Translations under genes and position numbers: made by a program
From: Nitrospiraceae bacterium
GTDB taxonomy: Bacteria; Nitrospirota; Nitrospiria; Nitrospirales; Nitrospiraceae
Assembly (NCBI GenBank): GCA_919902505.1
Contig: CAKKRE010000005.1
Location: forward strand, 1-54,918
Direction of reading: 5' to 3'
DNA length: 54,918 nucleotides
Notes under the pieces: model-generated
Databases searched by the model: none
Told to the model about the DNA's origin: nothing
What the model saw: only the letters and a program-made list of their open reading frames with translations
Part shown: one piece after another, positions 53,947 through 54,918 of the stretch
Numbering within the stretch: the stretch's first letter is position 1
Layout: each line of letters opens with the position of its first letter

Positions 53947-54558
53947 CTAAGATCGGAACACTTGGACTAAAACTCCAGTCCGAGTTGTTGAATTTGTCTT
54001 TCGCATAATGTGTTTGATGTGTTCCTTCACTGTCTGCTCGGTGATCTTCAGCGCGTTGGCGATTTCCTTATTGGTCCATCCCTTTGCCAGATTTTCGACC
54101 ACTGATTGTTCTCTGTTTGTGAGCTGAAACCGTTCCTTGGCTTGATCGGTATTAAGTTGCTGCCGGCGGCCAAGCTCTTCTAGTGTTACGACAAGGCGGG
54201 CATACTGGATGCCACCTCGATCGGGTAAGCCAAATCCTCGAAGGAGGACGGGCTGATTTGGGTTTCCTGCGATTCGTTTGACCTCAAATTGTTCCCAGTC
54301 CTTTGCCTCGGTGCGAACTTGGAGTGCATTCAGAACTTCGGTGCAGAGTTCGGTCAAGGCAGAGGGAAGCACCCCCTGGGCGGACTTTGCAGGTGCGCCG
54401 CCGTTTTCAGCCATATTGATGAGCTTGGACAGCTCAGCGGCTTGTCGGTTCATATGCAGCAGTTGCATGGAGGAGGATAAAACCACGATTCCGGCACCTG
54501 CGCGTTGGTCGGCCAGGTTATCTGCTGGTTCCTGAGAGTGAACAGCGTTTTGAGCCAC
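53947..54558 (-). CDS. LuxR-type regulator with PAS-like N-terminal part
   Basis: The 203-residue protein ends in a LuxR helix-turn-helix (about 140-203: LTNREQSVVENLAKGWTNKE, IANALKITEQTVKEHIKHIM). The N-terminal ~130 residues look like a PAS-type sensor (IVVLSSSMQLLHMNRQAAEL). No receiver domain is present. Start GTG 54558 has GGAG upstream. It is convergent with the phosphonate genes, 125 bp from their end; whether it controls them cannot be told. Function inferred: transcription regulator responding to a cytosolic signal. Confidence 0.8.
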   Translation of the reverse strand: MAQNAVHSQEPADNLADQRAGAGIVVLSSSMQLLHMNRQAAELSKLINMAENGGAPAKSAQGVLPSALTELCTEVLNALQVRTEAKDWEQFEVKRIAGNPNQPVLLRGFGLPDRGGIQYARLVVTLEELGRRQQLNTDQAKERFQLTNREQSVVENLAKGWTNKEIANALKITEQTVKEHIKHIMRKTNSTTRTGVLVQVFRS

Positions 54559-54918
54559 GGCGATACTCCGTATGGTCAGTAATCTCTCTAGACAATCAGG
54601 CTATTTCTGATAACCTAAAGCATGTGTCTGTTACTAGTAATGCTACATAATACTTTCGAGGTAGTCAAATTATACTTGTGGGGGAGTTATCCGTACATGA
54701 TTGGTATTGTCCGTTGAGGCTCATACTTCTATACTGTAATGCATAGGCAATCATCGTGGTTAGGCCGTCGAGTATGAGATGAACTGGTGAATGATCTCGG
54801 TTGTTGCTGCTCAGTGGGCGTGCCGGAACTGCCAATCAACCGTAAATTGCTTAGTTATTAAGAGTTTAGGGCACCTCTAAAAACTCGAATATGTTTCGGT
54901 GAACGCGCAAAAACCAGC
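54559..54918 (+). other. 360-bp AT-rich stretch without a gene
   Basis: No reading frame is supported on either strand. It contains the promoter region of the LuxR-type gene. At the right edge TTTAGGGCACCTCTAAAAAC resembles insertion-sequence ends seen in other bacteria, but there is not enough sequence to tell. Confidence 0.35.
54640..54668 (-). promoter_or_regulatory. Candidate promoter of the LuxR-type gene
   Basis: Read on the minus strand, TTGACT (54663-54668) and TAGCAT (54640-54645) are 17 bp apart. The start would lie about 75 nt before GTG 54558. The -10 box is a weak match. Confidence 0.35.

Noticed and set aside
54864-54918. Possible insertion-sequence end (GGGCACCTCTAAAAAC)
   Set aside because: It looks like known element ends, but there is no partner repeat or transposase in the window.

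Overview
The window looks like a chromosomal segment of a Nitrospira-type bacterium (phylum Nitrospirota). I infer this from the high-GC, mostly strand-coordinated gene order, from the housekeeping set (ftsH, metG, holB, tmk, glmU, glmS, gatC-panD-gatA-gatB, eno, ftsB, era, mgtE, recO, glgA), and from the character of the proteins. No rRNA, tRNA or marker gene here proves the genus.

Left part (1-3100): the end of a repeat-containing gene with a strong hairpin behind it; a Nudix hydrolase fused to an N-terminal multi-helix membrane domain; and a probable two-gene operon of a 63-residue membrane protein and a winged-helix/BTAD (SARP-like) regulator. The same TGTCCCC direct repeat (12-bp period) lies upstream of this operon and upstream of the giant gene that follows. 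This suggests, but does not prove, that the regulator controls both.

Accessory locus (3219-25631), the most interesting part: a 3577-residue surface protein with an N-terminal LEPR-XLL-like motif, a CARDB domain, about 21 Ig/cadherin-like repeats, a Calx-beta domain and two HAF-repeat blocks. On the same strand follow two DUF3467 proteins, a GAF-TM-HlyD protein, a PqqD-like/M50 protease/HlyD fusion, a short SecA-like ATPase lacking the SecA C-terminal part, two periplasmic adaptor proteins and a TolC-type outer-membrane channel. Read together this looks like a dedicated export machine for the giant protein, built from type I secretion parts (adaptors, TolC) but with a SecA-like motor and a membrane protease instead of an ABC transporter. 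I do not recognise it as a named secretion type. The locus is interrupted on the minus strand by a higBA toxin-antitoxin pair, a second toxin-antitoxin pair whose RelE-like toxin has a stop codon, and a small nucleotidyltransferase. Both toxin-antitoxin promoters carry a palindrome inside the -35/-10 spacer.

Core block on the minus strand (25693-33310): a cation diffusion facilitator, ftsH, a secreted protein of unknown function, metG, holB and tmk, several of them overlapping. Core block on the plus strand (33442-49823): a DUF502 membrane protein, glmU, glmS, gatC, panD, gatA, a DUF948 protein, a YtxH protein, gatB, a small orphan gene, eno, ftsB, era, mgtE, recO, a DUF971 protein, a lipoprotein and glgA. 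Two copies of a 47-bp GC-rich extragenic element (44 of 47 identical) follow glmS and gatB.

Right part (49849-54918): a minus-strand lipoprotein, a 580-bp gap, then a PEP mutase fused to a nucleotidyltransferase and phosphonopyruvate decarboxylase (the first two steps of phosphonate synthesis, with a likely nucleotide-activation step), and a LuxR-type regulator on the minus strand.
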